Positions 7,547-9,760 of a DNA stretch of 9,760 nt are shown piece by piece. The stretch spans positions 1 to 9,760 of the forward strand of contig JAEYXQ010000046.1 of NCBI GenBank assembly GCA_023431205.1, written 5' to 3'. Below the pieces are notes generated by a model, which searched no databases, was not told the DNA's origin, and worked only from the letters and a program-made list of their open reading frames with translations. The stretch's first letter is position 1; each line of letters starts with the position of its first letter. The stretch is from Pseudomonadota bacterium. GTDB taxonomy: Bacteria > Pseudomonadota > Alphaproteobacteria > Rhizobiales > Devosiaceae. The translations under genes and the position numbers were made by a program.

Positions 7547-8179
7547 CTACTCCGCGGCGACGGCGGGGCTCAGGCCGCCGGCTTTCTCGATGAAGGCGAT
7601 GATCTGGTCGAGGCTCTCGCGGCGCAGGAGGTCGGTGAAGACATAGGGGCGTCCGTCTCGAACCTTCTGCGTATCGGAGTCCATGACCTCGAGACTGGCG
7701 CCCACATACGGGGCGAGATCGGTGTGGGTGATGACCAGCAGATCGGAGCGCGAGATGGCCGGCCCGCCCTTGCGCGGCACCTTTTCCCCCTGCGCCACCG
7801 AGATCACGTAGATGGTCAGGTCGGCGAGGTCAGGGGAGAAGGTGGCGGCAAGGTTGTCGCCACCGCTCTCGATCAGGACGATGTCGAGATCTGGAAAGCG
7901 GCGATTGAGGTCGGCGATGGCCGCAAGGTTCAGCGAGGCGTCCTCGCGGATAGCGGTGTGAGGGCAGCCGCCGGTTTCGACGCCGACGATGCGGTCCTCG
8001 GAGATCGCCTGCACTCGCGCCAGGATCAGCGCGTCTTCCTGAGTGTAGATGTCGTTGGTGACCACGGCCATCGAGTAGCGGTCGCGCATTGCCTTGAGCA
8101 GCATCTCGCACAGAGTGGTCTTGCCGGAGCCGACCGGGCCACCGATGCCGATGCGCAGCGGGCCGTTGGGAGACTTCAT
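7547..8179 (-). CDS. ureG: Urease accessory GTPase UreG
   Basis: SIMIBI-class GTPase that drives nickel insertion into apo-urease as part of the UreD-UreF-UreG complex. It has 210 aa, a normal length. The start ATG (8179) has GAGG five bases upstream and overlaps the previous stop; a longer open frame to 8293 has no family support. Visible motifs: P-loop GGPVGSGKT (13-21), TNDIYTQEDA (41-50), the nickel-binding Cys-Pro-His in ETGGCPHTAIRED (C72, P73, H74), ESGGDNLAATFSPDLAD (104-120) and PRKGGPAISRSDLLVI (135-150). The G4 guanine-specificity motif, NKxD in UreG proteins I can recall, reads T151-H152-T153-D154 here. The rest of the protein is well conserved, so it does not look like a decaying gene. 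The tail after residue 200 is alanine-rich. Confidence 0.96.
   Translation of the reverse strand: MKSPNGPLRIGIGGPVGSGKTTLCEMLLKAMRDRYSMAVVTNDIYTQEDALILARVQAISEDRIVGVETGGCPHTAIREDASLNLAAIADLNRRFPDLDIVLIESGGDNLAATFSPDLADLTIYVISVAQGEKVPRKGGPAISRSDLLVITHTDLAPYVGASLEVMDSDTQKVRDGRPYVFTDLLRRESLDQIIAFIEKAGGLSPAVAAE
7550..7553 (-). promoter_or_regulatory. Ribosome binding site deciding the acetyltransferase GTG start
   Basis: On the minus strand GGAG lies six bases before the GTG at 7543, and the ureG TAG stop sits in the spacer. A ribosome finishing ureG would be positioned to reinitiate here, which supports GTG as the start. Confidence 0.5.
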
Positions 8180-8607
8180 AGCAACCTCATGATGGCGAGG
8201 GCGGAGAAACCGGCCCCGAGCAGCAGGCAGAGCGGGGAGTAGACGCGGCGGTCGTTGAAGCGGAAGCTCGGTTCGGGCGTACGGGCAGCCCACCAGTCGG
8301 TGTAGCCTACGATGCCGCGGCAGAGGAACACGACGGCGAAGGCGAAGCCGGCGAGGGTGAGCCAGACTCCTCCGCTGTCTTGATCGCCAAGGGCGGTGCC
8401 GACGACCATGGCGGCAATCAGGAACATCGTCACCGCGAAGGTCATCGGACGCGGCGGCATGCGCTCGATGCCGGCGGTGCCGACCACGGTCTGGGCCAGG
8501 AGTTTTTCGTCGCGCAAGGGCCAGGTCAGCCCGAACGACCAGGCCAGATGCGCCATGCTTGCCGCCAACAGGGCCAGGAACATCAGCGAGAGGATGGCGG
8601 TGATCAT
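8176..8607 (-). CDS. Four-helix membrane protein resembling DUF3995
   Basis: Integral membrane protein of 143 aa, no known biochemical role. Hydrophobic segments lie at about 3-23, 56-73, 80-101 and 123-141, giving four helices; there is no soluble domain, and a short loop at 31-55 and another at 102-122 are hydrophilic. The motifs HLAWSFGLTWPL (20-31) and FRFNDRRVYSPLCLLLG (115-131) resemble what I recall of DUF3995 proteins (an H-x-x-W-x-x-G stretch after the first helix and an N-R-x-x-YSPLCL stretch before the last). It overlaps ureF upstream and ureG downstream by 4 bases each (ATGA at both ends), so it is translated with the nickel-loading machinery. It is not a recognisable HupE/UreJ nickel permease or a UreI/UT urea channel: their histidine-rich or channel motifs are absent. 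Position suggests a role around urea, ammonia or nickel at the membrane, but that is inference. Confidence 0.8.
   Translation of the reverse strand: MITAILSLMFLALLAASMAHLAWSFGLTWPLRDEKLLAQTVVGTAGIERMPPRPMTFAVTMFLIAAMVVGTALGDQDSGGVWLTLAGFAFAVVFLCRGIVGYTDWWAARTPEPSFRFNDRRVYSPLCLLLGAGFSALAIMRLL
8185..8188 (-). promoter_or_regulatory. Ribosome binding site of ureG
   Basis: GAGG on the minus strand lies five bases before the ureG ATG at 8179, inside the end of the membrane-protein gene. It is the clearest Shine-Dalgarno in the urease block and supports the short UreG start over the longer open frame. Confidence 0.55.
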
Positions 8608-9266
8608 GAGCGGAAAATTCTTGTGGTCAGCGTTTCGTGCGACATTTGCGCGATATCGGCAGCGTAGGCAACGCCGCCGATGTCCTCCGTTGTCGCAGTC
8701 GACGCTGCGGCCGCCAATACGGCAATTGCCGGTTCCAGCGCTGCCATGATGGCAAGCCCGTCCGTCTGGCCGATGGGCACCAGCCGAACGCAGACGGAAA
8801 CCTGCGCGTGAACCGCTGCGGTGAGCCAGGCCAGCAGCGTCGCCTCGAGGTCAATGCCGAGGCGCGCGGCGGCGGCACCAACGGCAAGCGGATAGGGGCA
8901 GGGCTGGGGCAGCGGCAGCGACGCAGCTTCGGGCCACGCCCGCAAGGCGGCAACAAAGGCGTCACCCGTCACAAGCGTCTCCTCATGGCGTTCACGTGCC
9001 GGGGTGAGGGCGAGGCAGAGGTCGGCGAGGTCCTGGAGGGCGGCACGGTCGGTGCTGGCGCGCCAGGCTTCTGCAAGGAGAATGGCGTCGGTGCGTAGGC
9101 CACCATGGTGGAGGACGCCGCCGATCCAATCCTGGGCGGTGGCGCGATCCTCGACGGCGCCGATGGCGATCGCCGTCTCAAGACCCGCGGACCAGGCGAA
9201 GGCGCCCACCGGAAAGGCGGGGGATAGCCAGGTGAGCAGGAGTTGCAGGTCGCGGGGGCGGTTCAT
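8604..9266 (-). CDS. ureF: Urease accessory protein UreF
   Basis: All-helical accessory protein that bridges UreD and UreG and is thought to gate GTP hydrolysis and nickel transfer during urease maturation. It has 220 aa, normal for the family. Family landmarks: LLTWLSPAFPVGAFAWSAGLE (10-30), the YPLAVGAAAARLGI stretch (125-138), RLVPIGQTDG (161-170), and the conserved C-terminal tail ADIAQMSHE then TRIFRS (203-220), which contacts UreG in known complexes. It is alanine-rich, as expected for a helical bundle. The ATG at 9266 overlaps the ureE stop (ATGA), and its own stop overlaps the following membrane-protein start. No good Shine-Dalgarno is visible, so coupling to ureE is likely. Confidence 0.96.
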   Translation of the reverse strand: MNRPRDLQLLLTWLSPAFPVGAFAWSAGLETAIAIGAVEDRATAQDWIGGVLHHGGLRTDAILLAEAWRASTDRAALQDLADLCLALTPARERHEETLVTGDAFVAALRAWPEAASLPLPQPCPYPLAVGAAAARLGIDLEATLLAWLTAAVHAQVSVCVRLVPIGQTDGLAIMAALEPAIAVLAAAASTATTEDIGGVAYAADIAQMSHETLTTRIFRS

Positions 9267-9733
9267 CGAGCGAGCAACGCGTGACCCTGATCGGCGTGGT
9301 TGTGGCTGTGGTAGGCGCCATGCTCGGCAAAGAAGGGTTCGGTGACCAGGGCGACCGTAGCGCCAAGCCCCTCGAGCATGACCTTCAGCACGTGATCCCG
9401 GCGGATCAATAGTCGATCCGCCTCGAGCTGCGCCGGGGTGTGGCGGTTGCCGATGTGCCAGGCGAGGCGGATGAGATGGGCGGTGTCGGGCGCGGTGACC
9501 GCATAAAGCGGCTCTGCCGCTGCCAGGACTTCGACGATGCGGCCATCGTCCAGCAGCAAGGCGCCCTGGTGGTCGAGGGTCACCGTCGCCGGAAAGTCCA
9601 CCATCACCTCGGTGCCACCGCGACCGGTCAGCAGCTTGCGGCGGAGGCGGCGCTCGTCATGCGCAAGCGTGATGCTGTCGATGGGTGCGCCGCGTCCATG
9701 GCCGGCGGGAAGTTGGGATACGGCACGGTGCAT
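9263..9733 (-). CDS. ureE: Urease accessory protein UreE (nickel metallochaperone)
   Basis: Dimeric nickel carrier that delivers metal to UreG for urease activation. It has 156 aa. The N-terminal peptide-binding-like domain covers about 1-75 and the ferredoxin-like metal-binding domain about 76-145, with AWHIGNRHTP (91-100) and the conserved RRDHVLKVMLEGLGA (111-125) holding the interfacial nickel histidine H114. The C-terminus has a short histidine-rich tail after the conserved GAYH (H138, H142, H144, H146, H151), much shorter than the long poly-His tail of Klebsiella UreE. The start ATG at 9733 gives an N-terminus like rhizobial UreE. Only 27 bases lie upstream within the window; no clear Shine-Dalgarno is seen in them. 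ureC is the usual upstream neighbour and should lie beyond the right edge. Confidence 0.94.
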   Translation of the reverse strand: MHRAVSQLPAGHGRGAPIDSITLAHDERRLRRKLLTGRGGTEVMVDFPATVTLDHQGALLLDDGRIVEVLAAAEPLYAVTAPDTAHLIRLAWHIGNRHTPAQLEADRLLIRRDHVLKVMLEGLGATVALVTEPFFAEHGAYHSHNHADQGHALLAR

Positions 9734-9760
9734 AGGCCAGTCCGGGTCAGGGCGTGTTGA

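Noticed and set aside
7202..8242. 346-residue open frame on the plus strand opposite the acetyltransferase and ureG
   Set aside because: Opposes the clear minus-strand ureG and GNAT genes, spans their junction, and shows no domain.
8180..8293. 38-residue N-terminal extension of UreG
   Set aside because: UreG proteins begin close to the P-loop, the ATG at 8179 has a GAGG box, and the extension lies in the C-terminal coding region of the membrane protein.
9263..9345. His-rich C-terminus of UreE as a possible novel metal-storage tail
   Set aside because: Short histidine tails are common in UreE proteins; this one has only a handful of histidines and is unremarkable.

Overview
This 9,760-base window is a dense, GC-rich, gene-packed stretch of what looks like an alphaproteobacterial chromosome, most likely Hyphomicrobiales and perhaps a Devosia-like organism. 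That placement is inferred from the rhizobial-type gene order glgC-glgA-pgm, from the sequence style of GlgC, Pgm and UreE recalled from those families, and from base composition; no search was possible. Ten genes fill almost every base. There is no intergenic stretch over about 30 bases, and no RNA gene, mobile element, CRISPR array or long repeat was seen.

Left block (plus strand, 1-7085): a glycogen operon. It holds the 3' part of glgC (ADP-glucose pyrophosphorylase, start off the left edge), glgA (glycogen synthase), pgm (alpha-phosphoglucomutase), glgX (glycogen debranching enzyme) and a small calcineurin-type phosphodiesterase of the CpdA/GpdQ kind. Pgm interconverts glucose-6-phosphate and glucose-1-phosphate, GlgC activates the latter to ADP-glucose, GlgA polymerises it, and GlgX debranches the polymer during breakdown. 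A branching enzyme (glgB) and phosphorylase (glgP) are expected to the left of the window. The phosphodiesterase starts with a GTG that overlaps the glgX stop, so it is probably co-translated with the glycogen genes.

Right block (minus strand, 9733 down to 7082): the accessory half of a urease operon, read ureE, ureF, a four-helix membrane protein resembling DUF3995, ureG, then a GNAT acetyltransferase. The first three junctions are 4-base ATGA overlaps and the acetyltransferase starts 3 bases after the ureG stop. The urease structural genes (ureABC) and ureD should lie to the right of the window. UreE carries nickel, UreG is the GTPase and UreF its partner in loading nickel into apo-urease.

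The two operons converge tail to tail with their last stop codons overlapping by 4 bases, and a small imperfect inverted repeat covers that junction. No wholly new system is evident. The points most worth a second look are: a changed G4 motif (Thr-His-Thr-Asp in place of Asn-Lys-x-Asp) in UreG; the DUF3995-like protein locked between ureF and ureG; a phosphodiesterase with GNVD instead of GNHD coupled to glgX; and an ambiguous glgX start that could overlap pgm by 116 bases.
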